A stretch of DNA of 64,000 nucleotides from Janibacter sp. Soil728 (GCF_001428305.1 NZ_LMRZ01000001.1:821525-885524), one strand, 5' to 3'. Counted from the stretch's first letter, positions 7,733 through 16,156 are shown. Notes: generated by a model from the sequence alone, not told the origin. A program made the numbers and translations.

Positions 7733-9295
7733 ATGAACGACACGGGCGATCACCAGACGCGCGCGGCGCGGCGTGAGGCCGCCCGCGCCGGGAAGCGTGC
7801 GCACCGCGACCGTGCCCCTGAGAGTCCTGAGAGGGCCCAGCGTGCGCATGAGGGCACCCGCAGCGCACGACTCGCCCAGAGAGACACCCGTCGCACGGTC
7901 GTGCGCAGACGGGCTCTGAAGGTCACCGGTGTCGTCGCGGCGCTCGGCGTGGCCGCTGGCGTCGGTGTCGCTGCCCACCTGAACGGCAACATCTCGCGCG
8001 TCGACATCTCGCACGGGTCGGCGGCCCGGCCCGACGACGTCGACGGCGCACTCAACATCCTCGTCATCGGGTCTGACACCCGCGAGGGGCTCGGGTCGGA
8101 GTACGGCGTCGGGACGGCAGAGGGCGGACCTCGCTCTGACACCAACCTCCTGGTCCACATCTCCGCGGATCGTGAGGCGGCGCAGGTCATCTCGATCCCG
8201 CGCGACTCGATGACCAAGGCGCCCACCGACTGCGAGGACCCGGCCTCGACGGTCGACAACGGCGAGGTGCGCCGCTGGAACGACAACTTCAACCAGGGCG
8301 GCCCCGCGTGCACGGTCAAGACCTTGGAGGGTCTGACGGGGGTCTTCGTCGACCACGTCGCCGTCATCGACTTCAGCGGCTTCCAGTCGATGGTCGACGG
8401 GCTCGGAGGCGTTGACGTGTGTCTGCCCAAGGCGGTGTCCGACAAGAGCGCCCAGATCGATCTGCCGGCCGGCCGCCAGCGGCTGGGGGGCAAGGAGGCG
8501 CTGGGCTACGTACGCATGCGCAAGAGCCTGGGAGACGGCTCCGACCTGCAGCGCATCGACCGTCAGCAGGCCTTCATGTCCTCCATGGTCCAGGAGGCGA
8601 CCAAGACCTCGCTGCTGCTGCGTCCGGACCGGCTCTACCGATTCCTCAATGCGGCGACCAAGTCGATGACCGCCGACGACGACCTGGGTCTGCGCCGGTT
8701 GACGTCGATCGCCTCCAGCCTCAAGGGCCTGGGGACCGACCAGATCGTCTTCGCGACGGTGCCGACCGAGCCGTACCCGACCAACTCCAACCGGGTGCAG
8801 TGGCGTCCTGAGGCGTCCGAGGCGCTGTGGGCTGCGATCCGTGACGACGTCCCCCTCCCGGGGCAGGACAAGGTGCGCACCTCGAGCCACAAGCTCACCG
8901 TCCGCCCGTCTGCCGTCACCGTGAGCGTCGTCAACGACACGGGAACCTCGGGCCTGGCAGGGCAGGAGGCGGCCGCGCTCTCGGTGCAGGGCTTCACCAC
9001 GAGTGTCGCGGACATCGCCCCGACGTCCTCCGTCACCGGCGTCCTCGTCCACCACGCGAAGGGGGACACCGAGAGCGCTCGCACCGTCGCCGCCGCCTAC
9101 CCGGGCGCCAAGCTCAAGGTCGACGACACCATGACGAAGGGGGAGGTCCGGCTGGTCCTCGGTGCCGGGGCGCGCCCTGCCGGGGAGGTCCCCAACCGCG
9201 AGGGCGCGGACCCGCTCCCTTCGCCGTCGGTCACCGCGCCGCCGGCGCCCACCGACGTGGCCAGCCGCACCGCTGACGAGGACATCTGCGGCTGA
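7733..9295 (+). CDS. LytR-CpsA-Psr (LCP) family ligase with C-terminal LytR_C domain
   Basis: The 520-aa enzyme probably transfers undecaprenyl-linked glycopolymers to peptidoglycan. A long basic cytoplasmic N-terminus (1-60) precedes one membrane helix (about 62-82). The extracellular LCP domain includes LNILVIGSDTR (108-117), PRSDTNLLVHI (133-143) and VISIPRDSM (152-160). These contain the Asp and Arg residues used for Mg2+ and pyrophosphate binding. Residues about 382-475 form a LytR_C domain, and a Pro-rich tail ends the protein. A possible TAGTGT -10 box lies 9 bases before the ATG. The attached polymer cannot be deduced. Confidence 0.92.
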   Translation: MNDTGDHQTRAARREAARAGKRAHRDRAPESPERAQRAHEGTRSARLAQRDTRRTVVRRRALKVTGVVAALGVAAGVGVAAHLNGNISRVDISHGSAARPDDVDGALNILVIGSDTREGLGSEYGVGTAEGGPRSDTNLLVHISADREAAQVISIPRDSMTKAPTDCEDPASTVDNGEVRRWNDNFNQGGPACTVKTLEGLTGVFVDHVAVIDFSGFQSMVDGLGGVDVCLPKAVSDKSAQIDLPAGRQRLGGKEALGYVRMRKSLGDGSDLQRIDRQQAFMSSMVQEATKTSLLLRPDRLYRFLNAATKSMTADDDLGLRRLTSIASSLKGLGTDQIVFATVPTEPYPTNSNRVQWRPEASEALWAAIRDDVPLPGQDKVRTSSHKLTVRPSAVTVSVVNDTGTSGLAGQEAAALSVQGFTTSVADIAPTSSVTGVLVHHAKGDTESARTVAAAYPGAKLKVDDTMTKGEVRLVLGAGARPAGEVPNREGADPLPSPSVTAPPAPTDVASRTADEDICG

Positions 9296-9373
9296 GCAGC
9301 AGCCGAGGTCGGGCAGTCGGGGACCCTGACTTTGAGTGGCGCATGCCGGGCGGCTAGTCTGTCCGAGTTGTTG

Positions 9374-9459
9374 GGAGGCGTCGCCTAGTGGCCTATGGCG
9401 CCGCACTGCTAATGCGGTTCGGGTAACACCCGTCGAGGGTTCAAATCCCTCCGCCTCCG
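9374..9459 (+). tRNA. tRNA-Ser (anticodon GCU)
   Basis: Acceptor arms GGAGGCG (9374-9380) and CGCCTCC (9452-9458) pair. The anticodon loop is CTGCTAA and the variable arm is long. The T-arm is GAGGGTTCAAATCCCTC. CCA is not encoded. It reads AGC and AGU. Confidence 0.95.
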
Positions 9460-9464
9460 CGCAA

Positions 9465-9500
9465 CGGGAGCCCCCGCGCCATCTGGCGCGGGGGCTCCCG
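9465..9500 (+). terminator. Hairpin terminator after tRNA-Ser(GCU)
   Basis: Perfect 16-bp arms CGGGAGCCCCCGCGCC and complement flank an ATCT loop, 5 bases after the tRNA. It may also end the minus-strand DUF5996 gene, whose stop is at 9529. Confidence 0.85.
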
Positions 9501-9528
9501 CCGTGTCGGGACGCGACCGCTGTCGTGG

Positions 9529-10443
9529 CTATCGCTCGAGGTGCGCGCGGTCCCACGACCCGGCGTCCGCTGCCGCCTCATAGGTGCGTTGCAAGAAGTC
9601 CGTCAGGACTGCGTCCGGGTCGCTCGCGGTGCGGACCGCGGTGTAGGGCAGGACGAACTCGCCGAGCTCGTCGTCCCATCGGGCATGGGGGCCGGGGTCT
9701 GCGTCCCGGAAGCCCTCCGGCTCCGGGTAGCAGTACGAGTAGAAGATGCCCTCGCCCTCTCCTCCCGGCCAGTACCCCGAGCTGCTGACCTCGTGCGAGT
9801 ACGCCTCGTGCATCACGTGTGGGCCGCAGTTGGGTGCGCCGCCCGGGTGTGGGGGAGCGGTCCTGCCGGAAAATCTCGTGGCAGCCATGTCGAGCGCACC
9901 CCAGAAGACATGGGTGGGGCTGGACTTGCCGGTGTAGCGGGCGCGGAAGGCGTCCAGGACTCGCTCGACCTCGACGAGGGTGCGCCAGAAGGCCGTGACC
10001 TGATCGGCGTCATAGGAGCGGTGGACGGTGTCCTCGGCGAAGGGGATGGCGTCCGGCAGCTCCACCGGCACGGGCCAGATGTCCGTGGACAGGTCCAGGT
10101 CGTCGAGCAGGGCAGTGAGGCGGGCGTAGAAGTCGGCAACCGTCATCGGGACCAGATCCATGCCGCCGCTGCCGCCACGCGTCGCAGTGACGTCCAGACG
10201 GTGGTCGACGAGGTCGAGGTCGATGGAAAAGCTGCGGCCCGGCTCGGCCGGCATCAGGGAGGTGGTGAGTCCCCGCCCCGTGACGTACAGCGGCGCGTTC
10301 CACCAGTGCTTGAGCAGCGGGGCGCGCGCGATCCGGACCTTGCCGATCACCTGCAGCCACAGGATGAAGGTGTCCCTCGTCGGTAGCCACTGATCGAGGG
10401 GCAGCTCCGGCCAGGCGGAGGGCGATGCTTCGGGTGCGTTCAC
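9529..10443 (-). CDS. DUF5996 family protein
   Basis: A 304-aa soluble protein of a conserved family without known function. It begins VNAPEASPSAWPELPLDQWLPT and continues RDTFILWLQVIGKVRIA, PLLKHWWNAPLYVTGRGLTT and later GKSSPTHVFWGALDMAATRFSGR, the most conserved stretches of the family as I remember it. GTG 10441-10443 was chosen because AAGGAGA lies about 7 bases upstream. The open frame extends further but crosses the tRNA-Arg gene. No membrane segment or signal peptide is seen. No neighbour suggests a pathway. Confidence 0.85.
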   Translation of the reverse strand: MNAPEASPSAWPELPLDQWLPTRDTFILWLQVIGKVRIARAPLLKHWWNAPLYVTGRGLTTSLMPAEPGRSFSIDLDLVDHRLDVTATRGGSGGMDLVPMTVADFYARLTALLDDLDLSTDIWPVPVELPDAIPFAEDTVHRSYDADQVTAFWRTLVEVERVLDAFRARYTGKSSPTHVFWGALDMAATRFSGRTAPPHPGGAPNCGPHVMHEAYSHEVSSSGYWPGGEGEGIFYSYCYPEPEGFRDADPGPHARWDDELGEFVLPYTAVRTASDPDAVLTDFLQRTYEAAADAGSWDRAHLER

Positions 10444-10602
10444 GGCGGGTCTCCTTCGACGAGCGACTGCGGCCATCCTCGCAGTGTCCGGTGCCTGCCG
10501 CGCGGCCTCGAGCCGCCTCGATCCCAGTCGGCACACCCGATTTCGCCCTCGGGCACCCGACCCGGTATTGTCCTTCCTTGTTGCCGAGATCTTCGGCGGC
10601 CT

Positions 10603-10675
10603 GCGCCCGTAGCTCAACGGATAGAGCATCTGACTACGGATCAGAAGGTTAGGGGTTCGAATCCCTTCGGGCGCA
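10603..10675 (+). tRNA. tRNA-Arg (anticodon ACG)
   Basis: Acceptor arms GCGCCCG (10603-10609) and CGGGCGC (10668-10674) pair. The anticodon loop is CTACGGA and the T-arm is GGGGTTCGAATCCC. A34 is expected to be deaminated to inosine by TadA, whose gene lies at 34817. Confidence 0.95.
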
Positions 10676-10697
10676 CTCTGTGTTGAGACAGACGGAA

Positions 10698-10730
10698 CAG
10701 GCCCTGCCAGCGGAAACGCGGCAGGGCCTG
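10698..10730 (+). terminator. Hairpin terminator after tRNA-Arg
   Basis: Arms CAGGCCCTGCC (10698-10708) and GGCAGGGCCTG (10720-10730) flank an 11-base loop, 23 bases after the tRNA. There is no U-tract. Confidence 0.75.
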
Positions 10731-10766
10731 ACTCGTTCCCGGGCCGGAAGTGCACCCGAGCCGATG

Positions 10767-10851
10767 GTTGTGTGTTGAACCGGTAGTCCTGGGTGCCGGC
10801 GTCGCCATATGAGCCTCGCCGGCAGGCCCGGCTGCCGGTTCAACACACAAC
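10767..10851. repeat. Inverted repeat with 17-bp perfect arms in a gene-free stretch
   Basis: GTTGTGTGTTGAACCGG (10767-10783) is the exact reverse complement of 10835-10851, with a 51-base loop. It lies in a 331-base stretch (10676-11006) holding only this and the tRNA terminator. Nothing in the remainder (10852-11006) looks like a gene. It may be a miniature repeat element or an unusual terminator. Confidence 0.75.
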
Positions 10852-11006
10852 ATTGCCGCTCAGCCCATCCCAGGTGCGCCTGGAGCTGCAGTATGCGGTG
10901 TCGCACGTCGGCGGCCGGGTATGGGAACTGCGTCGGCGGGGAAGACGCGGCCCGCCTCATGGCTCCCTGCACGGCGAAGGCTCGGAGGCGGGACTGGGCT
11001 CTCGGG

Positions 11007-11135
11007 TCATGGGATGGGGCAGGGCGCGCCCTCGCAGCACGGGCGGATGTATCCGCAGCCGTCACACCGCTCGTGGGAGGTCTCCCAGCGCATCAGGCGG
11101 TCGCAGTTGGGGCAGGGCTCGGTGAGGTCGGCCAT
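11007..11135 (-). CDS. 42-aa cysteine-rich putative zinc-ribbon protein
   Basis: The short protein starts MADLTEPCPNCDRLMRWETS and continues HERCDGCGYIRPCCEGAPCPIP. CPNC and CDGC form two zinc knuckles, with a further CC and C. Spacing resembles rubredoxin-like or zinc-ribbon microproteins. A gene this short is uncertain, but the paired cysteines, a clean start at 11133-11135 and position upstream of nothing else on that strand support it. The pckG terminator lies between pckG and this gene, so it should have its own promoter. Its function is unknown. Confidence 0.6.
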   Translation of the reverse strand: MADLTEPCPNCDRLMRWETSHERCDGCGYIRPCCEGAPCPIP

Positions 11136-11160
11136 GGACGTCAGCGTACTCAGCCGGGCA

Positions 11161-11207
11161 CGACGAAGGCCCCGCCCCCCTTCGTCAGGGGAGCGGGGCC
11201 TTCGTCG
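11161..11207 (-). terminator. Hairpin terminator after pckG
   Basis: Arms CGACGAAGGCCCCGC (11161-11175) and GCGGGGCCTTCGTCG (11193-11207) pair perfectly. The loop contains a further CCCTTCGTC word. It sits 14 bases past the pckG stop. Confidence 0.85.
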
Positions 11208-11221
11208 GTGGTGCGTGCTGC

Positions 11222-13060
11222 TCAGGCCTCGTTGTCGAGGGCGGCGGACACGCGGCGGTGCGCCTCCCAGATCTCCTCCGGCAGCCGGTCGAACTGCTTG
11301 AGGTGCTCCTCGCGGAAGCCCATCTCCTGCTGCCAGCGCGGCACGTCGATCGTCAGGATCCGGTCGAGGTCCTCCTGCGGGATGTCGAGACCGGTCATCT
11401 CGAGCTCCTCCTGCGTCGGGATGATGCCGACCGCGGTCTGGCGACCCTTGACCTCGCCGTCCTTGAGGCGCATGAGCCACAGGAGCGGACGGATGTTCTC
11501 GCGGTACCCGGGCCACAGGTAGTGACCGTCCTCAGGGTCCTTCTGGAACCAGTTGACGTGGGCGAAGAGCGGCTTGTCCTTCACCTGGCTGAGGATGTCG
11601 AGGTAGTGCCGCGCGTAGTCGCCCTCGCCGTAGGCCATGAAGGGCCGGTTGGACATCGGGTCGTAGCGCAGCTGGCCCTCGACGCCCTCGGCGGCCGCGG
11701 TCGCCTCGGCACCCAGGGTGAGGCCGTCGTAGACGCCCTCGGCCTGGTCGGTGATCGCACGGATCAGCGGCTCGCGGTCACGGGTGCGGCCACCGAAGAT
11801 GATCGCGTCGACCTCGACGCCCACGGGCTCGTCGAAGTCGGGCGCGGCGTTGGGGACATTGGCCAGCGTCGTCGTGAAACGGCTGTTGGGGTGCGCCCAC
11901 GGGGAGGTGTCGCCCGGCTCGCGGTCAGCGATCACCTCGCCCTTCCAGTCGAGCCAACCCTCGAGGTCGGTCGGCGCCTCGGGCGTGCGGCCCTCCCACC
12001 AGACCTCTTCGGTCTTGGGGTTGTAGGCGATGTTGGTGAAGATCGTCTTGGTGCCCGGGTCCACGGAGGTCAGTGCGGTCGGGTTGGTCTGCTCGTTGGT
12101 GTCCTTGGCGACACCGAAGACACCGAACTCGGGGTTCATGCCCATGAGCTTGCCGGTCTTCTCGTCGACCCACAGCCAGGCGATGTCGTCGCCGTAGAAG
12201 TCGACCCGGTAGCGGTCACCGAGAGCGTCCGGCGGCAGCATCATCGCGAGGTTGGTCTTGCCCGAGGCGCTCGGGAAGCCACCGGTGATGTGGTAGCGCT
12301 TGCCGGTCTCCTTGTCGGAGATGCCGATCAGCATGTACTGCTCCGCGAGGAACTTCTTGGTGTCCCAACCGTCGTACGCGCCCTGGCGCAGACCGTGGGC
12401 GATCTTGCCGAGCAGCGCGTTGCCGCCGTAGGAGGAGCCGAAGTGCAGGATCATCCGCTCGTCGGCGACGGTCACGAAGTACCGCTTGTCATCGGGGGTG
12501 CCCTGGCCGAGGTTCGCGAGGTCGCCGGTGACGTGCACGGCGCGCACGAAGTTGTCCTGCTGCGGCAGGTCGTTGACGTGCTCGACGCCGACGCGGGACA
12601 TCCGCATCATGTGCAGTACGACGGGGCGGCTGTCGGTGAGCTCGACGCCGGTGGCCCACTGCGCGAGCTCGTTGTTCTTGGGGGACATCAGGTAGGGCAG
12701 GACGTACATCGTCTTGCCCTTGGACTGACCGCGCATGAGCTCGGTCAGCTTGTCCTTCATCTCCGCCGCGGGACGCCAGTTGTTGTAGACGCCCTTGTCC
12801 TTCTCGTCGTTGGTGGCGACGATCGTGCGCTCCTCGGAGCGCGCGGTGTCCTTGGAGTACGAGCGCGAGTAGTAGCGTCCCTCGCCGGCCGGGAGGAACT
12901 CGCCGGACTCGAGACATTCCTGGATGAGCCGGTCGTCGTCCTCGAGCCCGACCACCTCGATCCGGTCCGGCTGGGTGATCTCGGCCCAGTGCTTCACGTA
13001 CTCGCGGACGGCCTCGTTGGTGAGACCTGACGCGTCAAGCGCGGCGTCGACGTCGACCAT
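11222..13060 (-). CDS. pckG: Phosphoenolpyruvate carboxykinase (GTP)
   Basis: The 612-aa enzyme interconverts oxaloacetate + GTP and phosphoenolpyruvate + GDP + CO2, the gluconeogenic entry step. Substrate and metal motifs such as YFVTVADERMILHFGSSYGGNALLGKI and the GTP-PEPCK C-terminal half (FMAYGEGDYARHY, HVNWFQKD) are present. The kinase P-loop reads GGFPSASGKTNLAM (260-273), where most family members have CGKTN; the reactive cysteine is Ser266 here. ATG 13058-13060 was chosen because GAGAGGGAAA precedes it. The gene is divergent from two acyl-CoA dehydrogenase genes, which fits growth on fatty acids, and a terminator follows it. Confidence 0.96.
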   Translation of the reverse strand: MVDVDAALDASGLTNEAVREYVKHWAEITQPDRIEVVGLEDDDRLIQECLESGEFLPAGEGRYYSRSYSKDTARSEERTIVATNDEKDKGVYNNWRPAAEMKDKLTELMRGQSKGKTMYVLPYLMSPKNNELAQWATGVELTDSRPVVLHMMRMSRVGVEHVNDLPQQDNFVRAVHVTGDLANLGQGTPDDKRYFVTVADERMILHFGSSYGGNALLGKIAHGLRQGAYDGWDTKKFLAEQYMLIGISDKETGKRYHITGGFPSASGKTNLAMMLPPDALGDRYRVDFYGDDIAWLWVDEKTGKLMGMNPEFGVFGVAKDTNEQTNPTALTSVDPGTKTIFTNIAYNPKTEEVWWEGRTPEAPTDLEGWLDWKGEVIADREPGDTSPWAHPNSRFTTTLANVPNAAPDFDEPVGVEVDAIIFGGRTRDREPLIRAITDQAEGVYDGLTLGAEATAAAEGVEGQLRYDPMSNRPFMAYGEGDYARHYLDILSQVKDKPLFAHVNWFQKDPEDGHYLWPGYRENIRPLLWLMRLKDGEVKGRQTAVGIIPTQEELEMTGLDIPQEDLDRILTIDVPRWQQEMGFREEHLKQFDRLPEEIWEAHRRVSAALDNEA

Positions 13061-13176
13061 GCTCAGTTTCCCTCTCACGTGCTGGTGTGCGGGCGGTCCC
13101 TCACGGGTTCTCCCGGTTGCGGGAAGGTTACCGCCCTGTGACCAGCCGTGGCGGGGGGGCGTCCGCGACTCGGCGT

Positions 13177-13219
13177 GATCTGACGCACGCGAGGTGGGTG
13201 AGGGCGTGTGCGTCAGATC
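13177..13219. promoter_or_regulatory. Inverted repeat between divergent pckG and acyl-CoA dehydrogenase genes
   Basis: GATCTGACGCAC (13177-13188) is repeated as GTGCGTCAGATC (13208-13219) with a 19-base spacer. It lies 117 bases upstream of pckG and 109 bases upstream of the dehydrogenase gene, so it could serve either as an operator. The binding protein is unknown. Confidence 0.45.
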
Positions 13220-13249
13220 GTGGCAAACCTTTGTGACTCACCAGTTTAC

Positions 13250-13282
13250 CGATACCTGCTGTAGCGGGTACTGTCGGTATCG
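13250..13282. promoter_or_regulatory. Second inverted repeat upstream of acyl-CoA dehydrogenase, candidate operator
   Basis: CGATACC (13250-13256) and GGTATCG (13276-13282) are perfect arms, with TACCGA/TCGGTA overlapping them. They lie 46-78 bases before the dehydrogenase start. TetR-type fatty-acid regulators use sites of this size, but the assignment is inference. Confidence 0.45.
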
Positions 13283-13327
13283 CACACTTTTCATCCACTC
13301 AGCACTGTCTCGAAGGGGTAGTCCCAC

Positions 13328-14653
13328 ATGGCTTCCAGCGAAACGATGTCCCTGGCGGACAAGGGCCAGCGCCTCGGCCTGCGCCTGATCGCCAAGGCCG
13401 GCGGCCTGCCGGGCCTGAAGGACAAGGAGGTGCGGAGCAAGGTCGAGCGCTACCTCTACAAGGGCGCCGTCACCGGCTTCAAGGCCCAGACCGCTGCCGG
13501 TCGTGCCTTCGCCAAGAAGAAGGGCTCGGGCGACCCGGCCCGCGCAGCGACGGCCAAGCCGAAGCCGCTCTTCGACCTCACCCCGTCCGAGGACCAGCAG
13601 ATGATCCAGGGCGTCGCCCGCGATCTCGCTGACGAGGTCATCCGGCCCGCGGCCGCCGCTGCTGACGCCGCGCGGGCCGTACCTGCCGACGTGCGCAGTG
13701 CCGCCGCCGACATGGGTCTGCACCTCGTGGGTGTCCCCGCCGAGCTCGAGGGCATCGCCGAGGAGCGCTCCGCCGTCACCGGTGCCATCGTCCTCGAGGA
13801 GCTGGCCCGCGGCGACATGGGCATCGCCACCGCGATCATGGCCCCCGCTGCCGTCGCCACCGCGATCGCCGCCTACGGTGACGCCGACCAGCAGGCCACC
13901 TACCTGCCGGAGTTCACCGGCGAGAACCCGCCCACCGCAGCCCTGGCCATCCAGGAGCCCCAGGTGCTCTTCGACCCCTTCGCGCTGCGGACCACCGGTC
14001 GCATCGAGGGCGACGAGATCATCCTCGACGGCGTCAAGGCGATCGTCCCCGGCGCCGAGAGCGCGGACCTCTTCATCGTCTCTGCTGCGATCGACGGCCA
14101 GTCGCGACTGGTCATCGTCAAGCCCGGCACCGACGGTGTCCAGGTCGAGGACGACCCGGCCATGGGTGTGCGCGCGGCCAAGACCGCTCGCCTGCACCTC
14201 GAGGGCGTCCGCGTCCCCAGGAGCGACCTGCTCGGCACCGTCGAGGACCACGCCGACGCCGTGCGTCGCGCCCGCCTCGCCTGGGCAGCAGCTGCCGTCG
14301 GGACCTCGCAGGCCGTCCTCGACCACGTGAAGGAGTACGTCAAGGAGCGCAAGGCCTTCGGTGAGCCCATCGGGTACCGCCAGGCCGTCGCCTTCACCGT
14401 CTCCGACATCGCCATCGAGCTGGCCGGTCTGCGGCTCGTCGTGTGGAAGGCCGCCGCCCGTCTCGACCGCGGTGAGGACGCCAGCGCCGAGATCGCCCAG
14501 GCCCGCAGCCTGGTCACCCGTCACGCCACGTGGATCGGCTCGAGCGGCGTGCAGCTGCTCGGCGGCCACGGCTTCGTCAAGGAGTTCGACAACGAGCGCT
14601 GGTACCGCGATCTGCGGGGCGCCGGAGTCCTCGAGGGCACGCTGCTCGTCTGA
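13328..14653 (+). CDS. Acyl-CoA dehydrogenase
   Basis: The 441-aa FAD enzyme oxidises acyl-CoA thioesters at the alpha-beta bond. A basic extension of about 75 residues precedes the usual N-terminal helical domain, so it is longer than short-chain members. The C-terminal half has KERKAFGEPIGYRQAVAFTVSDIAIELAGLRL and ends GGHGFVKEFDNERWYRDLRGAGVLEGTLLV, the flavin-contact region typical of the family. It begins at ATG 13328 after GAAGGGG. A second dehydrogenase follows 46 bases later; the pair recalls fadE23/fadE24 of mycobacteria (from memory). Substrate length cannot be told. Confidence 0.9.
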   Translation: MASSETMSLADKGQRLGLRLIAKAGGLPGLKDKEVRSKVERYLYKGAVTGFKAQTAAGRAFAKKKGSGDPARAATAKPKPLFDLTPSEDQQMIQGVARDLADEVIRPAAAAADAARAVPADVRSAAADMGLHLVGVPAELEGIAEERSAVTGAIVLEELARGDMGIATAIMAPAAVATAIAAYGDADQQATYLPEFTGENPPTAALAIQEPQVLFDPFALRTTGRIEGDEIILDGVKAIVPGAESADLFIVSAAIDGQSRLVIVKPGTDGVQVEDDPAMGVRAAKTARLHLEGVRVPRSDLLGTVEDHADAVRRARLAWAAAAVGTSQAVLDHVKEYVKERKAFGEPIGYRQAVAFTVSDIAIELAGLRLVVWKAAARLDRGEDASAEIAQARSLVTRHATWIGSSGVQLLGGHGFVKEFDNERWYRDLRGAGVLEGTLLV

Positions 14654-14699
14654 GCCGCGCCCCCCTTCCTCTTACCTACCTGACACGAAGGACACGATC

Positions 14700-15965
14700 A
14701 TGATCGACCTCGAGGTTCCCAAGAAGTTCCGCCCGCTCGTCGCCCAGGCCCGTGGCATGGCCGAGGAGGTCTTCTGGCCCATCTCGCGCAAGTACGACCG
14801 CGCCGAGCACGAGTACCCCGCCGAGCTGGACCTGGTCTCGGCCGTCATCGACGGCATGGCCGACGGTGGCGCCTCCCAGGGCGCCGGTGCGTCCTCCTCC
14901 ACCCGGGCCAAGGACGACGGCGCCGAAGAGGGCGACGTCGCCGCAGTCGGCTCCGGCCGGGCCAGCAAGAAGGGGGAGAAGGAGAACAAGAACGGTTCCA
15001 ACCTCTCCTCGGTCCTCTCCATCCTGGAGACCTGCCGCGGTGACGTGGGCCTGACCCTGTCCATCCCGCGCCAGGGCCTCGGCAACGCGGCCATCGCCGC
15101 CGTCGCCAACGAGGAGCAGAAGGCGCGCTACGCGGGCAAGTGGGCCGCCATGGCCATCACCGAGCCCGACGTGGGCTCCGACTCCGGCGCCATCCGCACC
15201 ACGGCCGTCAAGGACGGCGACGAGTACGTCCTCAACGGCGAGAAGATCTTCGTCACCTCCGGTGAGCGCGCCGAGCTCGTCGTCGTCTGGGCGACCCTCG
15301 ACCGCAGCCTGGGCAAGACCGCGATCAAGTCCTTCGTGGTGCGTCGCGACAACCCCGGCCTGCAGCTCGTGCGGCTGGAGCACAAGCTCGGCATCCGCGC
15401 CTCCGATACCGCAGCCTTCGTCCTGGACGACTGCCGGGTGCCCGCCGAGGACCTCCTCGGTGACCCGGAGATCAGGATCGAGGGTGGCTTCGGTGGAGCC
15501 ATGCAGACCTTCGACAACACGCGTCCGCTCGTGGCGGCGATGGCGCTGGGCCTGACCCGTGCCTCGCTCGACAAGACCACCGAGCTGCTCAAGGAGGCCG
15601 GTGTCGAGATCGACTGGGACCGCCCCGGCCAGGTGCAGTCCGCAGCGGCCGCGAAGCTCATCGAGATGGAGGCGGACTACCAGAGCGCCTACCTGCTGAC
15701 CCTCCGGGCAGCGTGGATGGCCGACAACGGCAAGCCCAACTCCATGGAGGCCTCCATGGCCAAGGCGAAGGCCGGGCGCACCTGCGTCAACGTCGCCCTC
15801 GCCTGTGTCGAGCTGGCCGGTGCCACCGGCTACGCCGAGACCGAGCTGCTCGAGAAGTGGGCCCGCGACTCCAAGATCCTCGACATCTTCGAGGGCACCC
15901 AGCAGATCCAGCTCCTGGTCGTCGCCCGCCGCATCATCGGATACTCCAGCAAGGAGCTGAAGTAG
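14700..15965 (+). CDS. Acyl-CoA dehydrogenase (FadE24-like partner)
   Basis: The 421-aa protein is paired with the dehydrogenase directly upstream. It contains AAMAITEPDVGSDSGAIRTTAVKDGDEYVLNGEKIFVTSG (acyl-CoA/FAD-binding middle domain) and ends with IFEGTQQIQLLVVARRIIG, the usual C-terminal signature. A low-complexity stretch at about 56-100 rich in Ser, Asp, Glu and Lys (SGRASKKGEKENKNGSN) interrupts the N-terminal helical domain and is probably a surface loop. The ATG at 14700 follows ACGAAGGACACG. The two proteins may form a hetero-oligomer, as known for some actinobacterial FadE pairs, but this is inference. Confidence 0.9.
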   Translation: MIDLEVPKKFRPLVAQARGMAEEVFWPISRKYDRAEHEYPAELDLVSAVIDGMADGGASQGAGASSSTRAKDDGAEEGDVAAVGSGRASKKGEKENKNGSNLSSVLSILETCRGDVGLTLSIPRQGLGNAAIAAVANEEQKARYAGKWAAMAITEPDVGSDSGAIRTTAVKDGDEYVLNGEKIFVTSGERAELVVVWATLDRSLGKTAIKSFVVRRDNPGLQLVRLEHKLGIRASDTAAFVLDDCRVPAEDLLGDPEIRIEGGFGGAMQTFDNTRPLVAAMALGLTRASLDKTTELLKEAGVEIDWDRPGQVQSAAAAKLIEMEADYQSAYLLTLRAAWMADNGKPNSMEASMAKAKAGRTCVNVALACVELAGATGYAETELLEKWARDSKILDIFEGTQQIQLLVVARRIIGYSSKELK

Positions 15966-15991
15966 TCACAGCGCCCACCAGGGCACGTGAC

Positions 15992-16031
15992 GCGCGCCCC
16001 CTTCGTCCTTCGTGGGCGGCAGGGGGCGCGC
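15992..16031 (+). terminator. Hairpin terminator after the acyl-CoA dehydrogenase pair
   Basis: Arms GCGCGCCCCC (15992-16001) and GGGGGCGCGC (16022-16031) flank a 20-base loop containing TTCGTCCTTCG. It starts 27 bases after the stop. Confidence 0.7.
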
Positions 16032-16156
16032 TGGTGTCCGCGCGGGGAAGCCGGTCAGAACTTGCCGCCTGCTGGCGCACCCACGGACGTGACCTACGTC
16101 ATAAGGTCGTCGTCGTCATGGGCAACTCGCCGATGACGACAACTGGGAGGAAACAC

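Noticed and set aside
7550-9556. A 668-codon minus-strand frame opposite the LCP gene.
   Set aside because: It is Arg/Gly/Val/Asp-rich without motifs, spans a tRNA gene and mirrors the codon pattern of the real LCP gene.
10603-10851. Integrated element or attachment site at tRNA-Arg.
   Set aside because: No integrase, no direct repeat of the tRNA 3' end and no foreign gene block were found.
11258-13030. A 590-codon plus-strand frame opposite pckG.
   Set aside because: Shadow of pckG. The real enzyme motifs are all on the minus strand.
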